From the NCBI RefSeq assembly GCF_004917075.1, contig NZ_SSYB01000005.1, positions 310,001 to 374,000 of the forward strand: a stretch of DNA of 64,000 bases, given 5' to 3'. This DNA comes from Geomonas edaphica (GTDB lineage Bacteria; Desulfobacterota; Desulfuromonadia; Geobacterales; Geobacteraceae). The notes under the pieces were generated by a model. The model worked only from the letters and a program-made list of their open reading frames with translations, did no database searches and was not told the origin of the DNA. Positions 7,850 to 16,764 of this stretch are shown piece after piece. The position numbers were made by a program, and so were the translations under genes. Within the stretch, counting starts at the first letter, position 1, and each line of letters opens with the position of its first letter.

Positions 7850-8781
7850 CAATATTCTCTCCAGTAAAGGATCGTAGGCGATGTGCTCTCAACGTTGGTC
7901 ACCACGGCCTCGGCGACGCTGACGCTTTCTCCCACCTTCCCCTCGGAACGGATGCGGTAAATGAACCCCTTGCATCCCACCTTTAGGGACAGGGTGTTGG
8001 TGAGCGGCGAACTGCCAAACACATCTGCGAGCGTCTTGATCACCTTGGTCTTGCGGTACTCGAGGATCTGGGCCACCTGGTCCCCGGTCATGAGGCTGTC
8101 GTCCAGCGACATGAGGACCTCCTTGGGGGCGGTGTTGATGTTGATCTTCGCCGCGGCGATGCCGTTTGCCATCCCGTACACCGTGACCATGCCGCGCAGC
8201 TTGGCCAGCACCTCGGGGGGGTAACCCTTGACGAGGCCGAGCTCCTCAATCGTCTCCAGCTTGTCGTTGTGCACCTGCAGCGGCGGCTTAAGGGTTCCGT
8301 AGTAGTTCTTCTCGGCGCCGCTCGGGCGTGGTGTGTCGTCGGTGTCCACCCAGTCAGCCAGAGGGTCGTACAGATCACGCGACAGCTTCAGGTTGTCGAA
8401 AAGCCTCAACAGGGCGTTCTTGTAAAAGTCGTCAGGCGTCCCGGTCTGTGAGGTCGCCGAGTTCAGGTCGATCTTGCCGCTCTCCTCCTCGATGGTGACG
8501 GTCACAGTGCCGTTGTCCGCATCGAGTGACTGGGGTTGCGCCCACGGCTCTAGAAGGGAGCTGTACTGCTCACCAAGCCTGAGCGAGTTGGAGACCTGCA
8601 GTAGCTTGATCCCCCCCGCAACCCCCGACTCCGCGAGCATCCCTGCCTGCTGCGACGCCACGAAGTTGCGGCTGTGCGAGGCGTCGACGTAGACCTCGTT
8701 GACGAATTCGGCCAGAAGCGCAACGAGGAGCGTGGTCACGATGAGCGCTATGACGAGGGCGAAACCCTTCTCCCCCCTCAT
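7849..8781 (-). CDS. gspK: Type II secretion minor pseudopilin GspK
   Basis: 310 residues from the ATG at 8781, whose first bases overlap the gspJ stop (ATGA). A longer reading to 8916 would give a non-hydrophobic, unrelated N terminus. It begins MRGEKGFALVIALIVTTLLV, a short basic leader with a Gly-Phe cleavage site for the prepilin peptidase followed by the hydrophobic helix. GspK lacks the Glu at +5, as is normal for this subunit. The large inserted domain contains ESGKIDLNSA and INTAPKEVLMSL (helix-hairpin-helix-like). GspK sits at the pseudopilus tip with GspI and GspJ. Confidence 0.92.
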   Translation of the reverse strand: MRGEKGFALVIALIVTTLLVALLAEFVNEVYVDASHSRNFVASQQAGMLAESGVAGGIKLLQVSNSLRLGEQYSSLLEPWAQPQSLDADNGTVTVTIEEESGKIDLNSATSQTGTPDDFYKNALLRLFDNLKLSRDLYDPLADWVDTDDTPRPSGAEKNYYGTLKPPLQVHNDKLETIEELGLVKGYPPEVLAKLRGMVTVYGMANGIAAAKININTAPKEVLMSLDDSLMTGDQVAQILEYRKTKVIKTLADVFGSSPLTNTLSLKVGCKGFIYRIRSEGKVGESVSVAEAVVTNVESTSPTILYWREY

Positions 8782-9470
8782 ATACCTTTCCTCGGCGTGG
8801 CGACGGTGCTGAAGGTCTCTCCCCCCTTCACGGTGATGGTGATCCTGACCTTCTGCGGCATTTGGTTGTTGAGTGCGGTATCCCAGGTCTTCACCCACTT
8901 GGCTCCGTCCCAGCACTCGACCAGGAACCCCTCCAGCCGGTCCATGACCGGGTAGGGGACCGAGGTGACGCTGGTGTCGAGGTAGAGGTCACGCGCCTCG
9001 CGCACCAGGGTGAGGGCCTGGTCTTCCTCCTTTTCCTGCACCGAATAGCGCACCACCATGACGTCGGACGCGGGTGAGGGGTCGATGCGGGGCGGGGTGA
9101 CCGCGGTGAACTGCAAAAGCGACGCGGGTTTGCCGAAGCTGTCCCGGTCCTCCACCACGAAGTGGTATCGCTGCGTCGTTGTCGTTGTTGTTGCGCCTGC
9201 GTTTGATGTGGCTGCCTTGAAAAATGCCGAAGACAGCTCGTCGTGCAGTCTCCCGAGCGTCGTGGAGAGCTCGCGGCGCTCCTCCATCCGGACGCCTCCC
9301 TTTTCGCGCGCCCCGACCACGGAAAAGTAGGTGCCGTACAGTGCGCCGGCGAGGATGACCAGAAGAGCCAGTGCAATCAGGACTTCGATCAGGGTAAACC
9401 CTCTGCTGTCGCCACAACACGTCCCCCCTCCCCTCGCGGGAGGGGGATAGGGGGTGGGGGAAGTCGCCAT
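8778..9470 (-). CDS. gspJ: Type II secretion minor pseudopilin GspJ with repeat-encoded leader
   Basis: 230 residues from the ATG at 9470. The mature part starts after SRG with FTLIEVLIALALLVILAGAL, a canonical type IV prepilin helix with Glu at +5. The rest fits GspJ (pseudopilus tip). No ATG, GTG or TTG lies between the hairpin repeat at 9423-9462 and the cleavage site. Any start must therefore lie in or before the repeat. The ATG at 9470 gives a 24-residue leader beginning MATSPTPYPPPARGGG, most of which is translated repeat. The frame stays open to 9581, but that would add a second translated repeat. It overlaps gspK by 4 bp. Confidence 0.88.
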   Translation of the reverse strand: MATSPTPYPPPARGGGTCCGDSRGFTLIEVLIALALLVILAGALYGTYFSVVGAREKGGVRMEERRELSTTLGRLHDELSSAFFKAATSNAGATTTTTTQRYHFVVEDRDSFGKPASLLQFTAVTPPRIDPSPASDVMVVRYSVQEKEEDQALTLVREARDLYLDTSVTSVPYPVMDRLEGFLVECWDGAKWVKTWDTALNNQMPQKVRITITVKGGETFSTVATPRKGI

Positions 9471-9532
9471 ATCTACGTGTCCCCGCAGCTTCACCCACCC
9501 CCCCGGCCCCCTCCCGTCAAGGGAGGGGGAGG
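9423..9532. repeat. Two copies of a GC-rich hairpin repeat at the gspI-gspJ junction
   Basis: Copy one (9424-9446) has arms CCCCCTCCC / GGGAGGGGG with loop CTCGC. Copy two (9507-9529) has the same arms with loop GTCAA and is identical over 25 bases to 3209-3233. The flank of copy two (CACCC...CCCCGGCCCCCTCCC) resembles the element inside the methionine-synthesis gene at 35255-35331, so these belong to one family. The pair fills the space between gspI and the mature part of gspJ. Confidence 0.8.
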
Positions 9533-9549
9533 AAGGACTAAGCAATTCG

Positions 9550-9894
9550 TTATTGGGCATTTTGCGGCACGTATTGCACAAGGGAGAGCCTTTTGCTGTT
9601 GTTGCCCCAGATCACGGTGAAGCGGATCATGTTGAGGCCCGGGATGTCGGTCTTCGAGATCTCGCGCTCCCATTTGTGATCGGGATGATCGGGGGCGAAG
9701 GTCCCCTTGGTGTCGGTCTTCTTGGCGAACTCCGGGTCCTCGAGCTTCGCGCGTCCCAGCAGGACCGCGGTGGTCTCCTCCGTGTCCTCGGCGATCCTTG
9801 AGAGGTGGTAGTTGACCGATGAGATAACGGTCAAAAGGACGCCGGCGGTGATGGCGAGGGCGATCATCACCTCGAGCAGGGTGAAGCCTCTCAC
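9550..9894 (-). CDS. gspI: Type II secretion minor pseudopilin GspI
   Basis: 114 residues with a very short leader, MRG, then FTLLEVMIALAITAGVLLTV: Gly-Phe cleavage site, Glu at +5 and a hydrophobic helix. GspI nucleates the pseudopilus tip complex with GspJ and GspK. The start overlaps the gspH stop by 4 bp. The C-terminal part (WEREISKTDIPGLNMIRFTV) matches the GspI pattern. The gap after it to gspJ holds hairpin repeats. Confidence 0.92.
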   Translation of the reverse strand: MRGFTLLEVMIALAITAGVLLTVISSVNYHLSRIAEDTEETTAVLLGRAKLEDPEFAKKTDTKGTFAPDHPDHKWEREISKTDIPGLNMIRFTVIWGNNSKRLSLVQYVPQNAQ

Positions 9895-10421
9895 GAAGTA
9901 ACCTCCTGGTATCCTTCCTGAACCGTCACCTTTCCGCCGGAGGGGTATGCGATCACGGTGTACTGAGCCTTTCCAGCCTTCAGGTGGATGGTGACGCCGT
10001 CTCCCAGCCCGCCCGGCCCGAACGGGATGATCATCTCTCCCTCGTTGACGACACCCTTGCTTCCCACGCTCGCGTCCTCGATGTCGATACCCTCTTCGAC
10101 GAGGCGCCGTCCCATGAACTGGTCCTGCGGCTGCATTTCTTCGCCGGTGGGGGAGAGTTCGGTGATGCGAGTGGTGTTCTCGCCGAGCTCAAGGTGCAGG
10201 CGGTAAACCTTCTTGGTGATGATGGCCTGGTCGTTCAGAAACCTGATGCCGCTCGCAAGGTTGCGTGCCGAGTTCTTCAGCCGGGTCCCCTCCGTATCCG
10301 GCAGGCGCGGGAGTACTATTCCCGCAGCAAGGGCGATGATGAAGACCACCACCATGAGCTCCAGGAGGGTGAAGCCCGCCTCGCGGCGGCTCACCGTTTT
10401 GCCAAAGGCTTTTGCGGTCAA
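9891..10421 (-). CDS. gspH: Type II secretion minor pseudopilin GspH
   Basis: 176 residues from a TTG at 10421, with GGAG 9 bases upstream. A GTG at 10394 is an alternative with no visible ribosome site. The leader ends RREAG, then FTLLELMVVVFIIALAAGIV, with Glu at +5. A GspH-type beta domain follows (NLASGIRFLNDQAIITKKVY). It connects the major pseudopilin GspG to the tip complex. Confidence 0.9.
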   Translation of the reverse strand: MTAKAFGKTVSRREAGFTLLELMVVVFIIALAAGIVLPRLPDTEGTRLKNSARNLASGIRFLNDQAIITKKVYRLHLELGENTTRITELSPTGEEMQPQDQFMGRRLVEEGIDIEDASVGSKGVVNEGEMIIPFGPGGLGDGVTIHLKAGKAQYTVIAYPSGGKVTVQEGYQEVTS

Positions 10422-10470
10422 AGGGTTGTTTCTCCGGCCTTATTCGATGGCCATGCCGGCCATCCCTGTC

Positions 10471-10497
10471 TGACTGGTCTGACTGGTCTGACTGGTG
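10471..10497. repeat. Three tandem copies of a 9-bp unit between gspG and gspH
   Basis: The unit TGACTGGTC occurs at 10471-10479 and 10480-10488, with a third copy differing only in its last base at 10489-10497. It lies in the only sizeable gap (about 90 bp) between pseudopilin genes. No function is evident. Confidence 0.75.
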
Positions 10498-10513
10498 GTT
10501 GCGGCCCCGCTCG

Positions 10514-10957
10514 TTATTTCATGCTCCAGCTTTCGATGTCGGCGTTTTTCCCTTCGCCGCCGCGGGCGCCGTCTGCGCCGTAGGAGGAGAGGTCGTAGTC
10601 GCCGTGCTCGCCGGGGGAGAGGTAGACGTAGTCGTTGCCCCAGGGGTCCTTCGGGATGTTCTTGTTCTCCAGGTAACCTTCGGCCCGGTAGTTGTTGGGA
10701 ACCTTGCCGGTGGTCGGCTTGGTCACCAGGGCCTGCAGCCCCTGCTCGGTGGTCGGGAAAACGCCGCTGTCGAGCTTGTAGAGCTTCAGTGCGGTCTCGA
10801 TGTTGCGGATCTGCACCTTGGCGTCGGCGACCTTCGCGTCGTCGCTGCGGCCGATGATCTTCGGCCCGACCAGGACGGCCAGAAGGCTCAGGATGACGAT
10901 GACCACCATCAGTTCGATCAGGGTGAAGCCGCGGCTGTCTTTAAGTTGTTTCGGCAT
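10514..10957 (-). CDS. gspG: Type II secretion major pseudopilin GspG
   Basis: 147 residues from the ATG at 10957 with GAGGT 6 bases upstream; a TTG 15 bases earlier lacks a ribosome site. The leader [10 protein letters not shown] precedes [20 protein letters not shown]. The C-terminal part has the GspG signature: [33 protein letters not shown] and DLSSYGADG, including the calcium-binding loop region. GspG polymerises into the pseudopilus that pushes substrates through the GspD secretin. It is processed by a prepilin peptidase not encoded here. Confidence 0.96.
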   Translation of the reverse strand: MPKQLKDSRGFTLIELMVVIVILSLLAVLVGPKIIGRSDDAKVADAKVQIRNIETALKLYKLDSGVFPTTEQGLQALVTKPTTGKVPNNYRAEGYLENKNIPKDPWGNDYVYLSPGEHGDYDLSSYGADGARGGEGKNADIESWSMK

Positions 10958-10995
10958 GGGTAGACCTCGCAAAGTTTTTTATGGAGTCAGTCGGA

Positions 10996-12198
10996 CTATT
11001 TGACCAGCTGGTTCAGTTGCATGATGGGGAGCAGCACGGCGATGACCATGAAGCCTATGCTAAGCCCCATGCCGAGGATCAGCATAGGCTCCAGAAGCGC
11101 CATGGAACGGGTCACCTGGGCATTGAACTCCTTCTGGAAGGCGTCGCCCGCCTTGATGAGCATGGTGTCGAGCTCGCCGCTCTTTTCGCCTACTGCGGTC
11201 ATGTGGGTCAGTAGCGGCGGGAAGAGCGGGCTCGTCTTCAGGGCCCCGGAGAGGCTCCCCCCCTGGATCAGGGTCTCCCGCGCCTGGGCGAGAAAGCTCT
11301 TGTACTCCCGGTTCACCACGGCCTCGCCGGTGATCTCCATCGCCTTGATGATGGGGACACCGCTTTGCAGCAGAAGGCCCAGCACCTTGGCGAAACGAGA
11401 CAGCACCAGGCGGCGCCAGAGCTGCCCGGCAATCGGAAGGCGTAGGATGAAGCGGTCGCGCCTGATGAGAAGCTCCTCGTTCGCCTTCACCCGTTTCCAA
11501 GCGGCGACCGCCAGAATGGCGAGTACGCCCATGGCCCACCACCCCTTCCTGACAAGGGTGCTCGCCTTGATGAGAAGCACGGTGACGAGCGGCAGGGTCG
11601 CCTTGTTGCTCTCGAAGACCGCCGAGATCTTCGGGACGACGAAGCCCAAAAGCACCATCATGACGCCGACTCCGACCACCACCATGATGGCGGGGTAGAT
11701 GAGGGCGGTGATGACGCGGCTTCTCACCTCGGCCTGGTCCTCCTGGAACTCGGCCAGGCGCTCCAGCACCACGTCGAGCGCGCCGCTCGCCTCGCCGGCG
11801 GAAACCATGCCGATATAGCTCTCGGAGAAGACCTGCGGCTCGGCGGCAAGCGCCTGGGCAAGCCCCTGACCCTCGGCGAGCCGGTCCCGCACCCGACCGA
11901 GCACGCGTTTTAGCTCGCCGGGCGCCTCCTGTTCCCAGAGCGTCGCGACCGCCTCGTAAACGGGGACGGCGCTGCCGAGCAGGGTAGCAAGGCGCCTCGT
12001 GGCGAGGGAGAGATCGGGGACGCTGACGCCGGAACTGATCGACCAGCGCGAGCCCGCCTCGGTCGCCGGGGCGATCTCCTTGGCGAAGAGACCTTTGCCC
12101 TTCAACTGCAGACGCGCCTCGGCTTCACTCGCCGCGTCCATGGTGCCGGTGACCTCGGCCCCCTTCTGGTTGAATGCGCTATAGCGAAAGGTCGGCAT
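10996..12198 (-). CDS. gspF: Type II secretion inner-membrane platform protein GspF
   Basis: 400 residues, the usual length, with two repeated T2SSF domains (about 65-190 and 270-390). Three membrane helices are visible (around 170-190 IMVVVGVGVMMVLLGFVVPK, around 220, and the C-terminal LILGMGLSIGFMVIAVLLPI). GspF is the polytopic platform that GspE acts on. Its start overlaps gspE by 20 bp. Conserved pieces include YPAIMV, RFAKVLGLLLQSGVPII and VGEKSGELD. Confidence 0.95.
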   Translation of the reverse strand: MPTFRYSAFNQKGAEVTGTMDAASEAEARLQLKGKGLFAKEIAPATEAGSRWSISSGVSVPDLSLATRRLATLLGSAVPVYEAVATLWEQEAPGELKRVLGRVRDRLAEGQGLAQALAAEPQVFSESYIGMVSAGEASGALDVVLERLAEFQEDQAEVRSRVITALIYPAIMVVVGVGVMMVLLGFVVPKISAVFESNKATLPLVTVLLIKASTLVRKGWWAMGVLAILAVAAWKRVKANEELLIRRDRFILRLPIAGQLWRRLVLSRFAKVLGLLLQSGVPIIKAMEITGEAVVNREYKSFLAQARETLIQGGSLSGALKTSPLFPPLLTHMTAVGEKSGELDTMLIKAGDAFQKEFNAQVTRSMALLEPMLILGMGLSIGFMVIAVLLPIMQLNQLVK

Positions 12199-13741
12199 AG
12201 TCGTCCTGGGTCACCCTCAGGACCTCCTCGATGGTGGTGATCCCCTGGGCCGCCTTCAAAAGGCCGTCCTCGCGCAGGGTGCGCATCCCCTTCGAGACGG
12301 CGTACTCCTTGATGGCGCCGGAGGAGGCCTGCCGGATGATCATCGAGCAGAGCTCCGCGTCGATGGGGAGGAGCTCGTAGATGCCGACACGGCCGATGGT
12401 GCCCAGGTTGAAGCACTTCTCGCAGCCGCGGCCGCGGTACAGAAGCGGCGGGAGCTCGACGCCCGGGTAGCTGCGGTCCGGGACGTAGGACTCCTTGCAG
12501 TGCGGGCAGATCACGCGCACGAGACGCTGGGCGAGCACCGCGGAGAGGGACGAGGCGACCATGAAGGGCTCGATCCCCATGTCGATGAGGCGCGTTACCG
12601 CCGTTGCTGCGTCGTTGGTGTGCAGGGTGGAGAGGACCAGGTGGCCGGTGAGTGAGGCCTGCATGGCGATCTCGGCGGTCTCGGCGTCACGGATCTCGCC
12701 GATCATGACGATGTCCGGGTCCTGCCTTAGGATGGAGCGCAGACCGTTCGCGAAGGTGAGGTCGATCTTCGGGTTTACCTGGATCTGCCCCACACCCTTC
12801 AACTGGTACTCGATCGGGTCCTCGACCGTGATGATGTTCTTTTCCGGCGAGTTGATCTGGGAGAGCGCCGCGTAGAGCGTCGTGGTCTTGCCGCTGCCGG
12901 TCGGGCCGGTGACCAGGATGATGCCGCTCGTGCGGGACAAAAGCCGCTCCATGAGGAGGTCGTTCTTGTCCGAGAGGCCGATCTCTTTGAGGGAGAGCAC
13001 GCCGCGCTGCTTGTCCAGAAGCCTCAAGACCACGCGTTCGCCGAAGAAGGTCGGGATGAGCGAGACGCGGATGTCGACGTCGCGCCCGGCGACCTTCACC
13101 CGGATGCGGCCGTCCTGCGGCAGCCTCTTCTCCGCGATGTTCAGCCCCGACATGATCTTCACGCGGGAGGTGAGCGCCTCCTGAATCACCTTCGGGGGGG
13201 AGAGCATCTTGTAGAGGAGGCCGTCGATCCGGAAGCGGACCTCGAGCTCCCGCTCGAACGGCTCGATGTGGATGTCGCTTGCGCGCTCCTTCACCGCTTG
13301 GAAGAGGATCGAGTTCAAAAGCCGGATCACCGGCGCCTCGTCGGTCAGCTCCATCAGGTCGCGCGGCTCGTTGAACGAGGTGGCGAGGGTGGAAAGTTCC
13401 TCTCCCTCGAGCTCCTCGACCACCTCCTGGGCGGAGCCGGAGAGGCGCGAGTAGAGCCGGTTCACCGCGTCGATGAGGACCGGCTGCGGGACCACGACGG
13501 TACGCACCGGGAGCTGGAAGAGCCCCGCCATTTCGTCGAGAGCCAGGAGGTTCGCCGGGTCGGCACTCGCCGCCACCACCGCGCCCTCCTCCTCGCGCAG
13601 CGGCAACAGGAGGTTGTTCCTGGCGAAGTTCAGGGGCACCCGGTTCACCAGGGCGCCGTCCACCTTCGTGTCGTCGATCTCGGCCTGGAAGGGAAGGCCG
13701 AGGCGTTCCGCTATGCGTTCTATATCGAGCGTTTCTGCCAT
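12179..13741 (-). CDS. gspE: Type II secretion assembly ATPase GspE
   Basis: 520 residues. N-terminal MshEN-like domain, then the AAA-type motor with Walker A GPTGSGKTT (279-287), Asp box, Walker B (MIGEIRD), His box (STLHTND) and a tetracysteine zinc site (CPHC ... CEKC). It hydrolyses ATP in the cytoplasm to drive pseudopilus assembly, docking on GspL and GspF. All catalytic motifs are intact. It lies 16 bp after gspD and overlaps gspF. Confidence 0.97.
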   Translation of the reverse strand: MAETLDIERIAERLGLPFQAEIDDTKVDGALVNRVPLNFARNNLLLPLREEEGAVVAASADPANLLALDEMAGLFQLPVRTVVVPQPVLIDAVNRLYSRLSGSAQEVVEELEGEELSTLATSFNEPRDLMELTDEAPVIRLLNSILFQAVKERASDIHIEPFERELEVRFRIDGLLYKMLSPPKVIQEALTSRVKIMSGLNIAEKRLPQDGRIRVKVAGRDVDIRVSLIPTFFGERVVLRLLDKQRGVLSLKEIGLSDKNDLLMERLLSRTSGIILVTGPTGSGKTTTLYAALSQINSPEKNIITVEDPIEYQLKGVGQIQVNPKIDLTFANGLRSILRQDPDIVMIGEIRDAETAEIAMQASLTGHLVLSTLHTNDAATAVTRLIDMGIEPFMVASSLSAVLAQRLVRVICPHCKESYVPDRSYPGVELPPLLYRGRGCEKCFNLGTIGRVGIYELLPIDAELCSMIIRQASSGAIKEYAVSKGMRTLREDGLLKAAQGITTIEEVLRVTQDDYADLSL

Positions 13742-13757
13742 GGGAGTCTGTCCGCCG

Positions 13758-15695
13758 TTACTGGTTGCGAATTTCGGGCTTGTCCGCGGTCACCGACTTC
13801 GGCTTTTCCTCCAGGGCACGCTCCAGGTTGAAGGGGGCGTTGTTCTTCACCGCATCGGAGAAGTTGTTCCGCTGGGTCGTCGAAACCTCGGCCAGGTCGC
13901 GCGCGTCCTTGATGATGCGCGGGGTGAGCATGATGAGGAGGTTCGTCTTGTCCCGCTTCGTGGTCCTCGTCTTGAAGAGCCAGCCCAGCCCCGGGATGTC
14001 GCCCAAGAGGGGGACCTTGCTCTCGACCACCTGGTCGGTGTCCTGGATCAGGCCGCCGATCAGCACGGTGTCCGTATTCTTCACAACGACCGAGGTCTTG
14101 GCGGAGCGCTTGGTGCTCCCCAGGTTCGGGCTGGTCGCGGTGCCGAAGTCCTTCACCGCGGAGATCTCCTGGTAGATGTCGAGCTTTACGTACTCACCCT
14201 CGCTGATCTGCGGCTTGATCTTCAGGATGATACCGGTGTCCTTCCTCTCGATGGACTGCTGCGAGAGGCCGGTCGAGGTGAGGTTCGTGCCGGAGAGGAA
14301 GGGGACGTTCTCGCCGACGAAGATCTCCGCCTCCTTGTTGTCGCTGGTCATGATGTTCGGGGTGGAAAGTACGTTCAGCGCGCCGTTGGTCTGGAGCGCC
14401 TGCAGCACCACCGGAAAGGCGACCTTCCCGGAGAGGCCCGAGGTGTCGATGCCGGCGGCCTTCATGGCGGCGAAGGTTGTGGTGAGGCTGGTGACGGTGC
14501 CGAACGGATCGAAGGTGCCGACCGAGATGGCGGTGCCGTTGGACGCGGCGCTGATCGCCCCGACCTGTACTCCGAGGTCCTTGGCCTTGTTCACCGACAC
14601 CTCGGCGATCATCGCCTGTACGAAGACCTGGCGGCTTCTTCTATCTAGCTTCTGGATCACCTGCAGGAGGTTCTGGTAGTCGGTCGGGGAGGCCATGACG
14701 ACCAGCGAGTTGGTGGCCTTGTCCGGGGTGATGGTGATCTTTCCACCCTCGAAGACGGCCTGCTGCGGTGCGGCCGCGGTGCTCCCCGGTGTTGTGGCGG
14801 CAGGTGTGGTGGAAGTTCCCTTCACGAGGCCGTCCAGCACCTTGGCGACCTCGGTCGCTTCGGCGTTTTCCAGGTAGTAGACGTTCACCTTGCTGCTCGT
14901 GGTCGGCGGCACCACGTCAACCAGTTCGATCAGCTTCTTCACGTCGGCCTTGTCCTTGTCCGAGCCGAAGATGATGAGGGCGTTCAGCCTGGTGTCGGCG
15001 ACGACGGGAGCCGCGCCGGTAGCGGCGGTAGGTGCTCCCGGCTTCGCGCTTTGCTTGCCGGAGAGCCAGTCCTTCACCATGGTGGCGACGCTGTCAGCGG
15101 CGGCGTTTTTGAGGAAGACCAGTTCGGCCCCCTCGCGCACCTGGTCCGTATCGATGTGTTTTAGGATCCCGAGGATCTTCTGGATGTTGTATGCGGAGTC
15201 GATGACGAGGATGAGGTTTGCGGCGCCGAAGGCGGAGATCTGGCCGTCCTTGGAGACCAGGGGCTGCAGGAAGGTCACCGCGTCCTGCGGTGCTACGTGC
15301 TCCAACTGGATCACGCGTGCCTGGTAGCTGTCGTTCACCGCCCCCTTCTCGCCGTCGTAAAGCACCTTCACCCCGGCCTGTTTGGCCGCGGCGGTCGGCA
15401 CCACCTTCATCACCTTGCCCGCCGGCACCACGGTGAAGCCCTTCAGCTCGAGCACCGAGGTGAAGACGTTGTACGCCTCCTCGTTGGAGAGCTTGGCCGG
15501 GGAGAAGACGGAGATCTTTCCTTTGACCCGGTCGTCCATGACGAAGTTCTTGCCGGTGAGGTCACTGATGAATTTCACCATGGTGGCGATGTCCACGTCG
15601 GTGAAGTTCAGCACCACCCCCTTCGCGAAAACGAGGTTCGGTGCGGCGATCAGGAACATGAGCATGGCGGCTATGCGGGTAACTCTACTTTTCAA
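13758..15695 (-). CDS. gspD: Type II secretion outer-membrane secretin GspD
   Basis: 645 residues with a cleavable signal peptide (IAAMLMFLIAAPNLVFA). The N0 domain (LNFTDVDIATMVKFISDLTG) is followed by N1-N3 repeats and the secretin barrel with VPLLGDIPGLGWLFK and NLLIMLTPRII. A Pro/Thr/Ala-rich loop interrupts N3, as often seen. It forms the outer-membrane pore. There is no lipobox and no pilotin gene nearby. In G. sulfurreducens, type II secretion exports proteins needed for Fe(III) oxide reduction. Confidence 0.96.
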   Translation of the reverse strand: MKSRVTRIAAMLMFLIAAPNLVFAKGVVLNFTDVDIATMVKFISDLTGKNFVMDDRVKGKISVFSPAKLSNEEAYNVFTSVLELKGFTVVPAGKVMKVVPTAAAKQAGVKVLYDGEKGAVNDSYQARVIQLEHVAPQDAVTFLQPLVSKDGQISAFGAANLILVIDSAYNIQKILGILKHIDTDQVREGAELVFLKNAAADSVATMVKDWLSGKQSAKPGAPTAATGAAPVVADTRLNALIIFGSDKDKADVKKLIELVDVVPPTTSSKVNVYYLENAEATEVAKVLDGLVKGTSTTPAATTPGSTAAAPQQAVFEGGKITITPDKATNSLVVMASPTDYQNLLQVIQKLDRRSRQVFVQAMIAEVSVNKAKDLGVQVGAISAASNGTAISVGTFDPFGTVTSLTTTFAAMKAAGIDTSGLSGKVAFPVVLQALQTNGALNVLSTPNIMTSDNKEAEIFVGENVPFLSGTNLTSTGLSQQSIERKDTGIILKIKPQISEGEYVKLDIYQEISAVKDFGTATSPNLGSTKRSAKTSVVVKNTDTVLIGGLIQDTDQVVESKVPLLGDIPGLGWLFKTRTTKRDKTNLLIMLTPRIIKDARDLAEVSTTQRNNFSDAVKNNAPFNLERALEEKPKSVTADKPEIRNQ

Positions 15696-15802
15696 TGCAC
15701 CCCCCTAAAACCGGGTCGAGGTTGAGACGATCCTCAAACCGGCTGGTGACAGCTTATAGGCTTTTAGTGACAGATGATCTTTGGGTCTCTGTGCAACCTT
15801 CT

Positions 15803-16699
15803 TTACCGTATGTCGTAAGTGAATGTGGTGGGCTGGCCGTCCCGGATCAGGTCGAGCTTGATCCGGCTCTGCCCCTTGAGCGAGGCGAAGGACTGGATCG
15901 CCTTCTCCGGGGAGTCGATCGGGAAATCGTTCATCCTTAAGAGGACGTCGCCGTTTCTGATGCCGACGGTGCCGAAGATCCCCTGGGGCTTCACCTCGGT
16001 GGCCCGGAACCCCTCCACCTTGCCGTCCTTCATGCTCGGCAGGAGGCGCGCGTCGGTCATGGCCTGCCCGATGTTGTCAAGGGCAGCGTTCAAGGCGCGC
16101 TGGTCCACGATGTAGTTTCCGGCACCGGCGGAGGCGGCGAGACCACCGCCCGACGCGGGTGCCGCAGGGGCCGCCGCTGCAGTCGCCGCAGCTTCCGCTG
16201 CTGCGGTCGGGGTGAGGATCTTCACCCTTTTCCCTCCAACCAGGATCTCGGCCACGTCCTTCTTGACGGAAACGAGCGGCCCCGCCGAGAACACCGTGTC
16301 GCCTAGGCGGAAGACCCGCTCCTCGTGGGTCGAGCTCTTCAGCACCAGCGCGAAGGTTTCGCGGAACGAGCCGACTGCGGTCCCCAAAAGGATCAGGTCG
16401 TTCACGGCAGGGGGGGGAGGCGCCGCCGCCTGCCCTCCGGCGGCCGAAGCGGTCTGCACGATCGCGGTCAGTCTCCCCTGGGTCGCCTTGCCGAACAGGC
16501 CGCGCTCGAGAATGGGGCCGAAGGTGAGGAGATCCTGGCTCGCCGCAGGTGCGGTCGCGCTCTGCGAGGCTGGTTTCTGCGCGTTACGTGGGTAAAGTCC
16601 GGAGATCTTGAAGCTCAGCAGGTCCGCTGCGATGAGCGCTGCCACCGCGATGATGGCGATGCCCAGGGTTATGTTCAGGGGGAGAATCCAGCGCGGCAT
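15803..16699 (-). CDS. gspC: Type II secretion inner-membrane protein GspC with PDZ domain
   Basis: 298 residues: membrane helix at about 8-28, Pro/Ala linker, homology region (about 60-155, LILLGTAVGSFRETFALVLK), an Ala-rich linker and a C-terminal PDZ domain (about 210-298, GIFGTVGIRNGDVLLRMN). GspC joins the inner-membrane platform to the secretin N0 domain and helps select substrates. It is the first gene of the operon, behind the promoter at 16736-16764. A 107-bp gap separates it from gspD. Confidence 0.93.
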   Translation of the reverse strand: MPRWILPLNITLGIAIIAVAALIAADLLSFKISGLYPRNAQKPASQSATAPAASQDLLTFGPILERGLFGKATQGRLTAIVQTASAAGGQAAAPPPPAVNDLILLGTAVGSFRETFALVLKSSTHEERVFRLGDTVFSAGPLVSVKKDVAEILVGGKRVKILTPTAAAEAAATAAAAPAAPASGGGLAASAGAGNYIVDQRALNAALDNIGQAMTDARLLPSMKDGKVEGFRATEVKPQGIFGTVGIRNGDVLLRMNDFPIDSPEKAIQSFASLKGQSRIKLDLIRDGQPTTFTYDIR

Positions 16700-16735
16700 G
16701 AAATACCCTTCTCTGCGAGTAGTCGAAACGGTGCG

Positions 16736-16764
16736 AATATATTAGATGGCCTTGAGTTATGCAA
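16736..16764 (-). promoter_or_regulatory. Sigma-70-type promoter of the gsp operon
   Basis: Minus strand TTGCAT (16764-16759), 17-base spacer, TATATT (16741-16736). Transcription should start about 30 bases before the gspC ATG. All twelve gsp genes follow on this strand with small gaps or overlaps. Confidence 0.65.
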
